DNA of 48,046 bases, from positions 1-48,046 of the forward strand of contig PLNF01000105.1 of the NCBI GenBank assembly GCA_003141715.1, given 5' to 3'. The position numbers and the translations under genes are program-made. The notes below the pieces were generated by a model. It did no database searches, had not been told where the DNA came from, and saw nothing but the letters and a program-made list of their open reading frames with translations. This DNA is from Bacteroidales bacterium. GTDB taxonomy: Bacteria > Bacteroidota > Bacteroidia > Bacteroidales > VadinHA17. This document shows positions 1-12,725 of the stretch, piece by piece. How positions within the stretch are numbered: position 1 is the stretch's first letter; the number at the start of each line of letters is the position of its first letter.

Positions 1-630
1 AACACTGGTGCAATGCTGGTTGGAGCAAGCTATACTGTTAATGTGATCCCAGGAGTCCTAAGACCCGCGCTGGCCACAGTACTTCCTTGCATTGATAACC
101 GCAATTTTGTTCTACTTGACGTTGGATTAAACCCTGACTGCAAATCAGATGTCCTTTTGCAGTATGGAATACTTGGTAGTATTTACGCAAAATGTATTCT
201 GGGGAAAGATAATCCCACTGTCGGGTTACTCAACATCGGTGAAGAAGAAACGAAAGGGACTCCTACTGTAAAAGCTGCATTCGAATTGATGAAAGAGCAT
301 CCCGAAATAAATTTCGCGGGGAATATTGAAGGAAATGCACTTTTCAGGGAAACCATGACTGATGTTATTGTTTGCGACGGTTTTGTAGGAAACGTTATTC
401 TCAAGATGGGCGAAGCATTTCATCATTTGTATAAAATCAGAAACCTTAAAGATGCATTCTTTGATCGTCTTGACTGGGAAAACATTGGAGGAACACCGAT
501 TGTCGGTATTAACGCCAATGTTGTGATAGGACATGGAATTTCTAAGCGAAAAGCCATTATGAACATGGTCCTTCAAACCAGGGGCGTTGTCCACGCCAAC
601 CTGGCACAAAAGATTAAAGAATCAATATAA
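1..630 (+). CDS. plsX: Phosphate acyltransferase PlsX, 5'-truncated by window start
   Basis: Frame is open from base 1 ([10 protein letters not shown]...); PlsX-like C-terminal motifs ([34 protein letters not shown]); immediately precedes fabH as is usual. Confidence 0.93.
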   Translation, partial: NTGAMLVGASYTVNVIPGVLRPALATVLPCIDNRNFVLLDVGLNPDCKSDVLLQYGILGSIYAKCILGKDNPTVGLLNIGEEETKGTPTVKAAFELMKEHPEINFAGNIEGNALFRETMTDVIVCDGFVGNVILKMGEAFHHLYKIRNLKDAFFDRLDWENIGGTPIVGINANVVIGHGISKRKAIMNMVLQTRGVVHANLAQKIKESI

Positions 631-632
631 TT

Positions 633-1631
633 ATGGAAAAAATACGGGCAGCCATAACAGGGATATTTGCCTGGGCACCTGAATACAAACTGACCAATCA
701 GGAGCTTTCGAAAATGGTTGATACTTCCGATGAATGGATAATGCAACGGGTCGGAATTAAAGAAAGACGTATTCTTAAAGGTGAAGGGCTCGGAAGTTCA
801 GATCTGGGAGAACAGGCAGTAAGGGGTTTATTGTTGAAAACAAAAACTGCACCTGAGGAAATTGACCTGCTGATCTGTGCCACTGCCACTCCCGACATGT
901 TCTTTCCTGCAACAGCAAATATCATATCTGATAAATGCGGTATTAAAAATGCATTCAGCTTTGACCTTAATGCAGCATGTTCCGGATTTCTTTTTGCTTT
1001 GCAGACCGGGGCAGCCTATGTCGAAACCGGCAGATATAAAAAAGTAATTATTGTCGGAGCCGATAAAATGTCGTCAATTACCGATTACACCGACCGTACA
1101 ACATGCCCGCTCTTTGGAGATGCTGCCGGAGCAGTAATGCTGGAACCTGCAAATGAGGAATTAGGGATAATGGATTATATCTTTCATACTGACGGCTCGG
1201 GACGGAAATACCTGCATCTTAAAGCCGGAGGCTCTGTAAAGCCTGCATCACATGAAACTGTTGATGCAAAAGAGCACTTCATATACCAGGAAGGACAAAG
1301 TGTCTTTAAATTTGCTGTAGTAAACATGGCTGACGTTGCTGTGGAGATTATGGAACGCAATAATCTTAAATCTGAAGATATAGCATGGCTTGTTCCTCAT
1401 CAGGCAAATCTTCGTATAATTGATGCTACCGGAAGAAGAATGGGACTTGCAACAGAAAAGGTAATGATCAACATCGAAAATTATGGAAATACAACAAATG
1501 CCACTATTCCATTGTGCATCTGGGAATATGAAAAAAAGCTGAAAAAAGGAGATATTCTGATACTTGCCGCATTTGGAGGAGGATTTACCTGGGGCGCAAT
1601 ATATCTTAAATGGGCTTACGACCCGGAATAA
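633..1631 (+). CDS. fabH: 3-oxoacyl-ACP synthase III (KAS III)
   Basis: FabH motifs: [54 protein letters not shown]. Confidence 0.95.
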   Translation: MEKIRAAITGIFAWAPEYKLTNQELSKMVDTSDEWIMQRVGIKERRILKGEGLGSSDLGEQAVRGLLLKTKTAPEEIDLLICATATPDMFFPATANIISDKCGIKNAFSFDLNAACSGFLFALQTGAAYVETGRYKKVIIVGADKMSSITDYTDRTTCPLFGDAAGAVMLEPANEELGIMDYIFHTDGSGRKYLHLKAGGSVKPASHETVDAKEHFIYQEGQSVFKFAVVNMADVAVEIMERNNLKSEDIAWLVPHQANLRIIDATGRRMGLATEKVMINIENYGNTTNATIPLCIWEYEKKLKKGDILILAAFGGGFTWGAIYLKWAYDPE

Positions 1632-1664
1632 TTCCCCTTTTGTATTTTTATCTGCAATAGTTTT

Positions 1665-1672
1665 TATATTTG
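1665..1672 (+). promoter_or_regulatory. Putative Bacteroidetes -7 promoter element TATATTTG upstream of bactofilin
   Basis: Matches TAnnTTTG, 39 bp upstream of the ATG at 1711. Confidence 0.4.
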
Positions 1673-1710
1673 TGAGTTATTAAGTTTGTATCTCTTAACT
1701 TTTAGATATT

Positions 1711-2112
1711 ATGGCAAAGTTCAATGAACCAGATAACACCACGATAAACCTTATAAGTATTGGGACGGACATAACCGGTAATATCAAATCCAGTGGTGAT
1801 ATCCGTATCGATGGATCTCTTACCGGGAATCTTAATACAAAAGGTAAAGTTGTAATTGGTACAACCGGGAAGGTTAAAGGGGAAGTTATTTGCAAGAACT
1901 CAGAAGTAGCAGGAATTATTGAAGGCAAAATTACTGTGGGGCAGTTACTTAACCTGAAAGCCTCTTCAAAAATTCATGGAGATATAGCTACTTCAAAACT
2001 TTCTATTGAACCTGGAGCTGTATTTTCAGGAAACTGTAAAATGAGTGATACCGATAATAATGCCGGAGCAGGAATCATCAAAGAAAAAGAACCCGAAAAA
2101 CCTGCAAAATAA
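1711..2112 (+). CDS. Bactofilin family / polymer-forming cytoskeletal protein
   Basis: Beta-helical repeat pattern: GTDITGNIKSSGDIRIDGSLTGNLNTKGKVVIGTTGKVKGEVICKNSEVAGIIEGKI. Confidence 0.9.
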   Translation: MAKFNEPDNTTINLISIGTDITGNIKSSGDIRIDGSLTGNLNTKGKVVIGTTGKVKGEVICKNSEVAGIIEGKITVGQLLNLKASSKIHGDIATSKLSIEPGAVFSGNCKMSDTDNNAGAGIIKEKEPEKPAK

Positions 2113-2302
2113 GGGGATAAGAGACTTCGCCAGGTATTCAGGTTTGGCATTTCAGATGATAGGTATTATTCTTGTTACAGTCTGGGGTGGCGTAAAACTT
2201 GATAAACTGACAGGTTGGAATACCCCTGTTTTTACAATAGTCCTTTCGCTTCTTGGTGTTTTTGCAGCAATATACACTGCCGTTAAAGATTTTATTAAGT
2301 GA
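2045..2302 (+). CDS. AtpZ/AtpI-like small membrane protein; start uncertain, overlaps bactofilin
   Basis: KKKNPKNL...YSGLAFQMIGIILVTVWGGVKLDKLTG, two TM segments, first in ATP synthase locus. Confidence 0.8.
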   Translation: MIPIIMPEQESSKKKNPKNLQNKGIRDFARYSGLAFQMIGIILVTVWGGVKLDKLTGWNTPVFTIVLSLLGVFAAIYTAVKDFIK

Positions 2303-2311
2303 TCCGCATTC

Positions 2312-2698
2312 TTGAGACCAATTCTTAAATACCTTTTATTGATTGTTTCATTAAATGTACTGTTACTGCTAACAGCTTATCTGCTCATTTCAGCAGGTGA
2401 AATAAATCTAAGCTTGAGTGATGCAGCAATTTTATCTCTTTCTTTTTCGATTATTTCATTAATAACTATCATTATTTTTTTAAAAGGACAGGCGAAAGAA
2501 CCAGACAGCCAGGCTTTATACAGTATTGTTGCAATAGGATTGAAGTTCCTGCTTGAGATTGTATTTGCACTCCTGTGGTTTATAGTTGCTAAAAAAACTT
2601 CTTTGCCGTCTGTTTTAATGTTTTTTGTTTTATATTTAACACTCACTTTGTTTACTATATGTGTTATACTGAAAACATTGAAAAACAAAGCTTTATAA
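2312..2698 (+). CDS. Hypothetical four-TM-like membrane protein in ATP synthase operon (TTG start in ORF track)
   Basis: Hydrophobic ORF tightly packed between atpZ-like and atpB. Confidence 0.6.
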   Translation: MRPILKYLLLIVSLNVLLLLTAYLLISAGEINLSLSDAAILSLSFSIISLITIIIFLKGQAKEPDSQALYSIVAIGLKFLLEIVFALLWFIVAKKTSLPSVLMFFVLYLTLTLFTICVILKTLKNKAL

Positions 2699-2711
2699 AA
2701 CTTGAACTGAT

Positions 2712-3770
2712 TTGAAAACAAGAATTTTGATTAGTTTTTTCTTATTTTTTCTGATTGCCGGAACAACTATTTCATCCTTTGGTCAGGAAGTTAAGGAAAA
2801 AACAGAGCCTGAAGGGAAATTTGATGCAAGCACTTTTATTCTTGAACACATAGCCGATTCCCATGAATGGCATATTCTGACTAAGAAAAATGGGGAGAAT
2901 GTAGCTATTTATCTTCCGGTGATTCTTTACAGCAAAGAGAAGGGGCTTGATATATTCTCTTCGAAAAAACTGGCTGACGGGAATGAGTATAAAGGATATA
3001 AGCTGGAAGAAGAAGGTGACCTTCAGGGTAAAATTGTTTCGGTTAATAAAGAAGGAACTGTTGATGAGAAAAACCTTCCTCTTGACCTTTCAATGACAAA
3101 GGCTGTCATCGGGATGTTATCCGCCGCTATAATTGGTCTTTTATTATTTCTTTCACTTGCACGGTCGTATAGGAAATCAGGAATTAGTTATCCAAAAGGT
3201 ATTCAGAGTTTCCTTGAACCGGTAATACTATTTGTACGCGATGATATTGCGATCCCAAACCTTGGTCATAAATATGAAAAGTATATGCCTTACCTTCTTA
3301 CGGCATTCTTTTTTATTCTCATTAATAACCTGATGGGACTTATCCCGATACCTCCGCCTTTCGGCGCAAACGTAACAGGAAATATTGCAGTGACATTTGT
3401 TTTGGCGACATGTACATTCTTTATTACGCAGTTTAGCGGAAACAAAACATACTGGAAACATATCTTCGCAGCACCGGGAGTGCCTTTCTGGCTGTTACCG
3501 ATTATGATACCCGTTGAAATAATCGGATTATTTTCCAAGCCATTCGCACTGATGATACGATTGTTTGCAAATATTACGGCAGGGCATATAATTGTATTAA
3601 GTCTTATTTGCCTGATTTTCATCTTTGATTCCCTTTCCGTAGCCCCGGTATCAATATTTTTCGTGATTTTCATGGATTTCCTCGAACTTCTGGTGGCATT
3701 CCTTCAGGCATATATTTTTACTCTATTGTCAGCTTTGTTTATAAGCATGGCAGTACAGGAAAACCATTAA
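2712..3770 (+). CDS. atpB: F0F1 ATP synthase subunit a
   Basis: Signal-like N-terminus; PVEIIGLFSKPFALMIRLFANITAGHIIV motif. Confidence 0.95.
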   Translation: MKTRILISFFLFFLIAGTTISSFGQEVKEKTEPEGKFDASTFILEHIADSHEWHILTKKNGENVAIYLPVILYSKEKGLDIFSSKKLADGNEYKGYKLEEEGDLQGKIVSVNKEGTVDEKNLPLDLSMTKAVIGMLSAAIIGLLLFLSLARSYRKSGISYPKGIQSFLEPVILFVRDDIAIPNLGHKYEKYMPYLLTAFFFILINNLMGLIPIPPPFGANVTGNIAVTFVLATCTFFITQFSGNKTYWKHIFAAPGVPFWLLPIMIPVEIIGLFSKPFALMIRLFANITAGHIIVLSLICLIFIFDSLSVAPVSIFFVIFMDFLELLVAFLQAYIFTLLSALFISMAVQENH

Positions 3771-3776
3771 TTTTTA

Positions 3777-4007
3777 TTGTTTAATTTAAAATCAGTTATT
3801 ATGACAGGTACAATGGCAGCAGTTGGAGCAGGTCTTGCAGTGATTGGAGCAGGAATCGGTATAGGTAGAATAGGCGGATCGGCGATGGATGCTATCGCAC
3901 GACAGCCGGAGGCTTATTCAAAGATACAGATTGCAATGATCATTGCTGCGGCCCTTATTGAAGGAGCTGCTTTATTCGCAATTGTTGTTGCTCTTATTGC
4001 AAAATAA
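3777..4007 (+). CDS. atpE: F0F1 ATP synthase subunit c (start may be ATG at 3801)
   Basis: GAGLAVIGAGIGIGRIGGSAMDAIARQPEA ... IIAAALIEGAALFAIVVALI. Confidence 0.95.
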   Translation: MFNLKSVIMTGTMAAVGAGLAVIGAGIGIGRIGGSAMDAIARQPEAYSKIQIAMIIAAALIEGAALFAIVVALIAK

Positions 4008-4081
4008 GAAAGAAAATTTTGAAGCCTGCAACGGTTGGTTACAGGTCTTCTTTTTAATTTAACCGATTTAACGAAATAGTT

Positions 4082-4597
4082 ATGATACTTTTAGAAAACA
4101 GTCTTGTTTCTCCGGGAGTCGGAACCATTTTCTGGTCAGCTTTGATCTTTGGTTTATTTCTGTTAATACTTTCCAAATTTGCCTGGAAACCCATTCTTTC
4201 TGCAGTGAAAGCAAGAGATGAAATGATTAAAGGCTCTCTTGAATCAGCAGCCAAAGCAAGAGAAGAGATGTTAAAACTTCAGAGTGATAATGAAGCAATT
4301 CTTCGCAAAGCAAGAGAAGAACGCGAAAATATACTCAAGGAAGCAAGAGAAGTACGCGACAAGCTTATTTCTGAAGCCAAAGGAAAGGCAACAGTGGAAG
4401 CTGAAAAGCTTATTGAAAAAGCAAGAGCAGGAATTGAAAACGAAAAGCTGAAAGCACTTTCGGAGATTCATGAACAGGTTGCAACTCTTTCGGTTGACAT
4501 CGCCTCAAAATTACTGGGGGAAAAACTTAAACAAACCGGAGAACAGGCCAAACTGATCGATAATTACCTCAAAGAGATTGATTTTACTAAGAATTAG
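4082..4597 (+). CDS. atpF: F0F1 ATP synthase subunit b
   Basis: Single N-terminal TM followed by long charged coiled coil; operon position. Confidence 0.95.
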   Translation: MILLENSLVSPGVGTIFWSALIFGLFLLILSKFAWKPILSAVKARDEMIKGSLESAAKAREEMLKLQSDNEAILRKAREERENILKEAREVRDKLISEAKGKATVEAEKLIEKARAGIENEKLKALSEIHEQVATLSVDIASKLLGEKLKQTGEQAKLIDNYLKEIDFTKN

Positions 4598-4612
4598 GAG
4601 CCGGAATCTGTA

Positions 4613-5161
4613 ATGAACGACAGCAAAATATCTGTAAGGTACTCAAGGGCATTATTTCAGTCAGCTCTCGAAAAAAAGATCCTTGATAAGGTCAATGGGG
4701 ACATGATTTTTATTTCTGAGATATGTAAGATGCCGGACACAAAAGAGTTTCTTAAAAGCCCGATTATTGTTCCCTCAAAAAAAGAAGCTATATTTCACAA
4801 AATGCTTGGCGATAATGTGGAGGAGATCACTCTTTCGCTGATCGACCTGGTTGTTAAAAACGGAAGAGAAAGTTTTATCCCCGCAATCGCCAGGGTATTT
4901 ATCCACGAAACAAAGAAATTCAAGGGGATCACGGAATCTGTTCTTACTACAGCAGTTAAAGTTGATGATAAAGTCAAAAAGCAGATAATTGATCTTATTT
5001 CGGAAGTTTTCAAGACTAAAGTTGAACTTAAAGAGAACATTGATCCTGAAATAGTGGGTGGTTTTATTCTGCAGATTGATGACAATTACATCGATGCCAG
5101 CATAAAGAATAAACTACGTAAAATAAGAAAAGAACTAAAAGGAAGTGTCATAACAGCCTAA
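4613..5161 (+). CDS. atpH: F0F1 ATP synthase subunit delta
   Basis: VRYSRALFQSALEK; IDPEIVGGFILQIDDNYIDASIKNKLRKIRKEL. Confidence 0.94.
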   Translation: MNDSKISVRYSRALFQSALEKKILDKVNGDMIFISEICKMPDTKEFLKSPIIVPSKKEAIFHKMLGDNVEEITLSLIDLVVKNGRESFIPAIARVFIHETKKFKGITESVLTTAVKVDDKVKKQIIDLISEVFKTKVELKENIDPEIVGGFILQIDDNYIDASIKNKLRKIRKELKGSVITA

Positions 5162-5202
5162 TAGAAGAATATAATAATTAAAGACTTTTAAGAAGAGACA
5201 AT

Positions 5203-6786
5203 ATGGCAAATATTAAACCGGCAGAAGTTTCAAAAATTCTCAGGCAACAACTCGAAGGAATACAGACCGGAGTTGAACTCGAAGAGGTTGGAACAGTGCT
5301 TCAGGTTGGTGACGGGATTGCCCGTATTTACGGACTTTCAAATGTAGAATCGAATGAGCTGATCCAATTTGAAAATGGAATGGAAGCTATAGTTCTGAAC
5401 CTTGAAGAAGATAACATCGGAGCGGTATTGCTTGGGCCTTCGGAAGAGATAAATGAAGGTGACATTGTGAAAAGAACCGGAAGGATTGCATCTCTCGGAG
5501 TTGGTGAGGGACTGTTAGGCAGAGTAATATCTCCTTTAGGACTGCCACTCGACGGGAAGGGTCCGATACAAGGTGAACGGTTTATTCTTCCTTTTGAAAG
5601 AAAAGCTCCCGGAGTTATTTTCCGTCAGCCGGTTAAACAACCTCTCCAGACCGGGATCAAAGCAATTGATGCAATGATTCCAATTGGTCGTGGTCAAAGA
5701 GAACTTATTATTGGCGACAGGCAGACCGGGAAAACCGCTATTGCTATTGATACTATCATTAATCAGCGAAGCAATTTTGAAAAAGGGAAACCGGTTTATT
5801 GTATTTATGTTGCAATCGGACAAAAAGGTTCAACAGTTGCCAATATAGCAGCAACACTTGAAGAACATGGTGCTCTTGAATATACAGTTATAGTCCTAGC
5901 TACTGCTTCTGATCCGGCTGCATCGCAATTCTATGCTCCGTTTGCCGGAGCTGCAATCGGAGAATTTTTCCGCGATACGGGTCGTGATGCCCTTATCATT
6001 TACGATGACCTTTCAAAACAGGCAGTATCATACAGGGAAGTATCTCTTTTACTTCGTCGTCCACCCGGTCGTGAAGCCTATCCCGGAGATGTTTTCTACC
6101 TGCATTCAAGACTTCTGGAAAGAGCCGCGAAAATAATTGAATCAGATGAAGTTGCCCAAAAGATGAATGATATTCCCGAATCAATCAGGCATCTTGTAAA
6201 AGGAGGAGGATCGCTTACAGCTCTGCCAATAATTGAAACTCAGGCAGGTGATGTTTCTGCATATATTCCTACTAATGTTATTTCAATCACCGATGGGCAG
6301 ATATTTCTCGAGACGAGCCTTTTCAACTCTGGAGTCCGTCCTGCAATAAATGTTGGAATTTCAGTATCAAGAGTGGGAGGAAATGCCCAGATTAAGGCGA
6401 TGAAAAAGATCGCCGGAACCCTGAAAGTTGATCAGGCACAATATCGTGAACTGGAAGCATTCTCTAAGTTTGGTTCCGATCTCGACGCCTCAACTCTGGC
6501 AATATTGAATAAAGGAGCTAAAAACGTCGAAATCCTTAAGCAGGGTCAGTTTGCTCCGGTACCGATTGAAAAGCAAATAGCAATTATATATTGCGGAACA
6601 ATGGGTCTTTTAAAAGATGTTCCAATTAACAAAGTGAAAAGTTTCGAAAGTGAATTTATTGAGTTCCTCGAACTTAAACACCAGGATATACTGGATAGTC
6701 TTCGTGAAGGTGTACTTAATGATGATATCACAAAAGTTCTTGAAAAAGTTGCTTCGGATTTAGTTATGAAATACCGGGTACAATAA
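5203..6786 (+). CDS. atpA: F0F1 ATP synthase subunit alpha
   Basis: [39 protein letters not shown]. Confidence 0.98.
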   Translation: MANIKPAEVSKILRQQLEGIQTGVELEEVGTVLQVGDGIARIYGLSNVESNELIQFENGMEAIVLNLEEDNIGAVLLGPSEEINEGDIVKRTGRIASLGVGEGLLGRVISPLGLPLDGKGPIQGERFILPFERKAPGVIFRQPVKQPLQTGIKAIDAMIPIGRGQRELIIGDRQTGKTAIAIDTIINQRSNFEKGKPVYCIYVAIGQKGSTVANIAATLEEHGALEYTVIVLATASDPAASQFYAPFAGAAIGEFFRDTGRDALIIYDDLSKQAVSYREVSLLLRRPPGREAYPGDVFYLHSRLLERAAKIIESDEVAQKMNDIPESIRHLVKGGGSLTALPIIETQAGDVSAYIPTNVISITDGQIFLETSLFNSGVRPAINVGISVSRVGGNAQIKAMKKIAGTLKVDQAQYRELEAFSKFGSDLDASTLAILNKGAKNVEILKQGQFAPVPIEKQIAIIYCGTMGLLKDVPINKVKSFESEFIEFLELKHQDILDSLREGVLNDDITKVLEKVASDLVMKYRVQ

Positions 6787-6814
6787 TCAGGATAACCTGA
6801 AAAAATAAATTTTC

Positions 6815-7699
6815 ATGGCAAATTTAAAAGCGATAAGGATAAGGATTACATCTTTTAAGTCAACCAGGCAGATCACTTCAGCAATGAAAATGGTGTCGGC
6901 TGCCAAATTGAGAAAAGCTCAGGATAAAATTGTGAGACTGAGGCCTTATGCAAATAAATTACATGAGCTTCTTGTTGATCTTTCACAAAGCCTTTCAGAC
7001 TCTGAAGTTGAGAACATTTATGGAAGGATATCTCCTCCTGAAAAAGTCCTTATTGTTGTGATCACATCTAACAGAGGTCTCTGCGGAGCTTTCAATACCA
7101 ATGTTATAAATGAAACAAGAAGGGTCATTTCAGAAAAATACTTTGACCAGTTCAGAAAGGGAAACCTGAAGCTTTTAACAATCGGGAAAAAGGGATTTGA
7201 TTATTTCAGAAAGCAGAAAATAACTATGCTCCCGGAACGGAATAATCTGTTTAATGATCTTACATTTGATAATGTTAACATGGTGGCTGAACAGGTTATG
7301 AAGAGTTTTACCTTAATGGAATTTGACAGGGTAGAGCTGATTTATAATCAATTTAAAAACGCTGCTGTGCAAAACCTTACAAATGAAGTATTCCTGCCTG
7401 TTGAGGCAGTTCCATCAGGTAAAGTTAAAACAAATCCGGTTGATTATATTTATGAACCGGATCAGGAAGAAATAATCAAAGAGCTAATTCCAAAATCGTT
7501 AAAAATTCAATTTTATAAAGCAGTTCTTGATTCGTTTGTTGCAGAACATGGCGCAAGAATGACAGCTATGCACAAGGCAACAGACAATGCAACAAGTATG
7601 ATCCGCGATATGACACTTCAGTATAACAAGGCAAGACAGGCTGCCATAACAAATCAGATACTCGAAGTTGTAAGTGGCGCAGAAGCGCTTATAGGTTAA
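6815..7699 (+). CDS. atpG: F0F1 ATP synthase subunit gamma
   Basis: IRIRITSFKSTRQITSAMKMVSAAKLRKAQ; TDNATSMIRDMTLQYNKARQAAITNQILEVVSGAEAL. Confidence 0.97.
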   Translation: MANLKAIRIRITSFKSTRQITSAMKMVSAAKLRKAQDKIVRLRPYANKLHELLVDLSQSLSDSEVENIYGRISPPEKVLIVVITSNRGLCGAFNTNVINETRRVISEKYFDQFRKGNLKLLTIGKKGFDYFRKQKITMLPERNNLFNDLTFDNVNMVAEQVMKSFTLMEFDRVELIYNQFKNAAVQNLTNEVFLPVEAVPSGKVKTNPVDYIYEPDQEEIIKELIPKSLKIQFYKAVLDSFVAEHGARMTAMHKATDNATSMIRDMTLQYNKARQAAITNQILEVVSGAEALIG

Positions 7700-7733
7700 A
7701 ATTATTTAATTATCAGGTTGTAAAACACCCATA

Positions 7734-8708
7734 ATGTACACTCAGGCTGATCTGAAAAAATTAGTCAATAAGGCTATTCTAAATCTTTCCTATAACGAGG
7801 AAGCTGAAAAACTTAATGATCCGGTTAAGTATATTCTTTCAATCGGGGGGAAAAGATTAAGGCCCGTTTTAGCCTTGATGGCCTGCAACCTTTTTAATGA
7901 TAAAATTGATGAAGCTATAATACCTGCAACTGGCCTTGAGGTGTTTCATAACTTCACACTGGTCCATGATGATATTATGGATCATGCCCCGGTCAGACGG
8001 AACTTACCAACAGTGCACAGTAAATGGAACCTTAACCAGGCAGTTCTGTCGGGTGATGTAATGGCATTTATTGCAAATGAATGTTTTTTACAAACACCTC
8101 CGCAGTACCTGCTAAAAGTTTTCAAAGTGTTTAATAAAACAGCAATTGAGGTATGTGTTGGTCAGCAACTCGACATAGATTTTGAAAAAGCAACTATAGT
8201 TTCACAGGAGGAATATTTGCGCATGATTGAGCTGAAAACCGCGGCGCTTCTGGCCGCTTCAGCTAAAATAGGTTCTATCATTGGTGGTGCGGATGATAAG
8301 GATTCTGACCTTCTTTATGAGTTTGGAAGAAACCTGGGTCTTGCATTCCAGATTCAGGATGACCTTCTGGATATTTATGGAGATGTTAAAGTATTCGGCA
8401 AAATTGTGGGAGGAGACATCATCTCCAATAAAAAAACCTTTATGCTTGTAAAGGCTCTGGAAATAGCATCGATAGAACAGGCAAAACAACTCCATGAACA
8501 ATTTGCATTAAAAGAATTTGATCCGGAAAGCAAAGTAAAAAAAGTTATTGAGCTGTATGAGCAGTTGAATATTAAGAATATTTCAGAAAACCATGCTAAT
8601 GATTATATTAACACCGCTTTCAGCTTGCTTGGAAAGGTTGGTGCACCTAACGAAAGAAAAACAGAACTGGTAAATATTGCCAACTCACTGATTGGAAGAG
8701 ATAATTAA
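7734..8708 (+). CDS. Polyprenyl (isoprenoid) synthetase family protein
   Basis: GGKRLRPVLALM, LVHDDIMDHAPVRR, QIQDDLLDIYGD aspartate-rich motifs. Confidence 0.95.
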   Translation: MYTQADLKKLVNKAILNLSYNEEAEKLNDPVKYILSIGGKRLRPVLALMACNLFNDKIDEAIIPATGLEVFHNFTLVHDDIMDHAPVRRNLPTVHSKWNLNQAVLSGDVMAFIANECFLQTPPQYLLKVFKVFNKTAIEVCVGQQLDIDFEKATIVSQEEYLRMIELKTAALLAASAKIGSIIGGADDKDSDLLYEFGRNLGLAFQIQDDLLDIYGDVKVFGKIVGGDIISNKKTFMLVKALEIASIEQAKQLHEQFALKEFDPESKVKKVIELYEQLNIKNISENHANDYINTAFSLLGKVGAPNERKTELVNIANSLIGRDN

Positions 8709-9286
8709 TTCAGTTCTGTATTTTCGTGTTTTTTCATCCAGTCAATATTTAAAAGAACTCCCGCGTTTAGCATAAATTGATTATATTTATTATTAAATAT
8801 ATATTTTGCCTCTCCATAAATATCGAATTTGTCAGTTATTTTCATATATGTTCCTAATCCCAGATTAAGCCCGAGAGCATTATCACTTTCTGAAGATGAG
8901 GGGGATCCTACATAAGAATATTTATTCTTCGTAAATAATATATCAAGTCCTGCAAGACCATAAAACTCAAACTTATCAAGTGAGTTAAAAACATAGTGAC
9001 CATTAATATCAAACATCATCGAAGATACTGTTTGTTTTGAGCCAGGATCTTTGGTAATATGCGGGTAGAAAATAGTAAAGGAAGGCGAGAGATAAAATGG
9101 CAGGCTTATATTATAATCAGCTTTAAAAGAAACAGCAATAATACCGCTCTTGTTCCCGGTAAATGTCTGTTGATGGAACTGGAACCCACTGCTCAATGCT
9201 AAACCACCGCCAATTTTTGTAAACTGGCCATTTGTCATGGAAAGCAAAGAAATGATTAAAATAAATGTTGCAACAAACTTTTTCAT
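8705..9286 (-). CDS. Outer-membrane beta-barrel protein
   Basis: Signal peptide (MKKFVATFILIISLLSMTNGQ) and alternating amphipathic strands ending near IDW. Confidence 0.75.
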   Translation of the reverse strand: MKKFVATFILIISLLSMTNGQFTKIGGGLALSSGFQFHQQTFTGNKSGIIAVSFKADYNISLPFYLSPSFTIFYPHITKDPGSKQTVSSMMFDINGHYVFNSLDKFEFYGLAGLDILFTKNKYSYVGSPSSSESDNALGLNLGLGTYMKITDKFDIYGEAKYIFNNKYNQFMLNAGVLLNIDWMKKHENTELN

Positions 9287-9452
9287 AGCTGTTTAAAATT
9301 TAGTTATTATTACATTTCTGTGTCTGTTTGATCAAAGTTAAATAATTATAAATTTCTGACAATAAGAATTTGATTAAAAGATAAAAAGAGGTGACTATAA
9401 TTAAAAAATAGAATTTAAAGAAGTATTAATCGGAATAAAATACAAAAAATAT

Positions 9453-9460
9453 TAAATTTG
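9453..9460 (+). promoter_or_regulatory. Putative -7 element TAAATTTG upstream of atpD
   Basis: Matches TAnnTTTG in AT-rich leader 38 bp upstream of atpD ATG. Confidence 0.4.
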
Positions 9461-9488
9461 TATCTTCTTAAAAAGAACAAATAAATAA

Positions 9489-11006
<1,518 letters not shown>

Positions 11007-11045
11007 TTGGCTGATTGGGAAACTTCTGTTTATTAATAAGTTGTA

Positions 11046-11291
11046 ATGAAAATAGAGATTATCACACCCGGCAAAAAAATTTTTGACGGGGAAATTAAAT
11101 CGGTCAGAGTTCCGGGAAAGAAGGGATCATTCCAGGTATTAAAGGACCATGCACCAATTATCTCTACCCTCGAAAATGGTTCAGTCAGGATGATCGATCA
11201 GGAAGACAAAGAAATAATATATGAAATCAGCGGAGGGGTAATTGAAGTAAAAGCAAACAAAATAATTCTTCTTGCAGATTCCGTTAGATAA
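11046..11291 (+). CDS. atpC: F0F1 ATP synthase subunit epsilon
   Basis: PGKKIFDGEIKSVRVPGKKGSFQVLKDHAPII; follows atpD. Confidence 0.93.
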   Translation: MKIEIITPGKKIFDGEIKSVRVPGKKGSFQVLKDHAPIISTLENGSVRMIDQEDKEIIYEISGGVIEVKANKIILLADSVR

Positions 11292-11301
11292 GGTATATAA
11301 A

Positions 11302-12720
11302 ATGACACCTGATGAATTTCGAAAACATGCCCATGAGCTCGTTGAATGGATGGCAGGCTATATGGAAAATGTTGAGAACTGGCCTGTCAAATCATCAGTA
11401 AAGCCGGGTGAAATTTTTGATAAAATTCCTGACAAACCCCCTCAACATTCGGAATCATTCGACTCTCTGATGAGGGATTTCAATGAAATAATAATGCCGG
11501 GAATAACCCACTGGCAGAATCCTAATTTTTTTGCATATTTTCCGGCAAACACAAGCCCTGCATCTATCCTTGCTGAAATGCTTATTGCAACCCTTGGAGC
11601 CCAGTGTATGATATGGGAAACCTCTCCGGCAGCAGCTGAGCTCGAAGAAAAGATGATGATCTGGTTAAAGGAATTGACCGGTCTTCCTTCAGGATTTGAA
11701 GGTGTTATACAGGATTCTGCCTCTACTGCTACACTGACAGCAATACTGACTGCACGGGAAAAGGCTACCAATTTTTCAGGTAACATCGATGGTCTCGAAA
11801 AATCAGTAATCCTGAAAGTTTACTGTTCGGAGCAGACTCATTCATCTGTGGAAAAGGCTGTTAAAATAAGTGGAATCGGCAGGAAAAACCTTATTAAAAT
11901 ACCTGTCAGAGATGACTTTTCAATGGATCCTGAAAAGCTGAGAGAAGCAATTTTCCATGATAAAAAGAATGGACATGTCCCTTGCTGCGTGGTTGCAACG
12001 TTAGGAACTACAGGAACAACCGCTGTTGATCCTTTAAGGGCTATAGGAGAGATCTGTCGCGAAAATGATGTATGGCTTCATGTTGATGCTGCAATGGCCG
12101 GCACAGCGCTTATTCTGCCCGAATTTCAATGGATGCTTGACGGGAAGGAATATATCGACAGTTTTGTTTTCAATCCTCATAAATGGATGTTTACAAACTT
12201 TGATTGTACGGCCTATTTTGTAAAGGATGCCCCTGCTTTGATCAAAACATTTGAGATTCTCCCGGAATATCTTAAAACGCGAACCAGAGGTAAAGTAAAT
12301 GATTACCGCGACTGGGGAGTACCTCTGGGAAGAAGATTCAGAGCATTAAAACTATGGAGTGTAATCAGGACTTACGGGGTTGAAGGCCTCCGCTATAAAG
12401 TAAGAAATCATATAGGTATCGCAGCAGAACTTTCAGAAATGATCTCAAAAGAAATTGATTTTGAAATACTTGCCCCAGTAATTATTTGTGTTGTTTGTTT
12501 CAGGTATATTCCTGCAGGATATAATGAAGATCAGATAAATGTTTTTAATGAAAATCTGAATTACCGGCTTAATGATTCCGGAAAATTATATCTGAGCCAT
12601 ACGGTATTAAATGGCAGATATACACTAAGAATGGTTACGGCTCAGACAAACGTAACTCTCGAACATGTTCAGAAAGCCTGGCTTCTGATAAAGGAAACAG
12701 CCCGTAGTCTTATATCCTGA
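11302..12720 (+). CDS. Pyridoxal-dependent decarboxylase (aromatic-L-amino-acid/tyrosine decarboxylase family); ORF opens at 11272 but start at 11302 (MTPDEFRKHAHELVEWMA) is more likely
   Basis: HWQNPNFFAYFPAN, WLHVDAAMAGTALILPEF, FNPHKWMFTNFDC (PLP lysine). Confidence 0.93.
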   Translation: MTPDEFRKHAHELVEWMAGYMENVENWPVKSSVKPGEIFDKIPDKPPQHSESFDSLMRDFNEIIMPGITHWQNPNFFAYFPANTSPASILAEMLIATLGAQCMIWETSPAAAELEEKMMIWLKELTGLPSGFEGVIQDSASTATLTAILTAREKATNFSGNIDGLEKSVILKVYCSEQTHSSVEKAVKISGIGRKNLIKIPVRDDFSMDPEKLREAIFHDKKNGHVPCCVVATLGTTGTTAVDPLRAIGEICRENDVWLHVDAAMAGTALILPEFQWMLDGKEYIDSFVFNPHKWMFTNFDCTAYFVKDAPALIKTFEILPEYLKTRTRGKVNDYRDWGVPLGRRFRALKLWSVIRTYGVEGLRYKVRNHIGIAAELSEMISKEIDFEILAPVIICVVCFRYIPAGYNEDQINVFNENLNYRLNDSGKLYLSHTVLNGRYTLRMVTAQTNVTLEHVQKAWLLIKETARSLIS

Positions 12721-12725
12721 AAGGT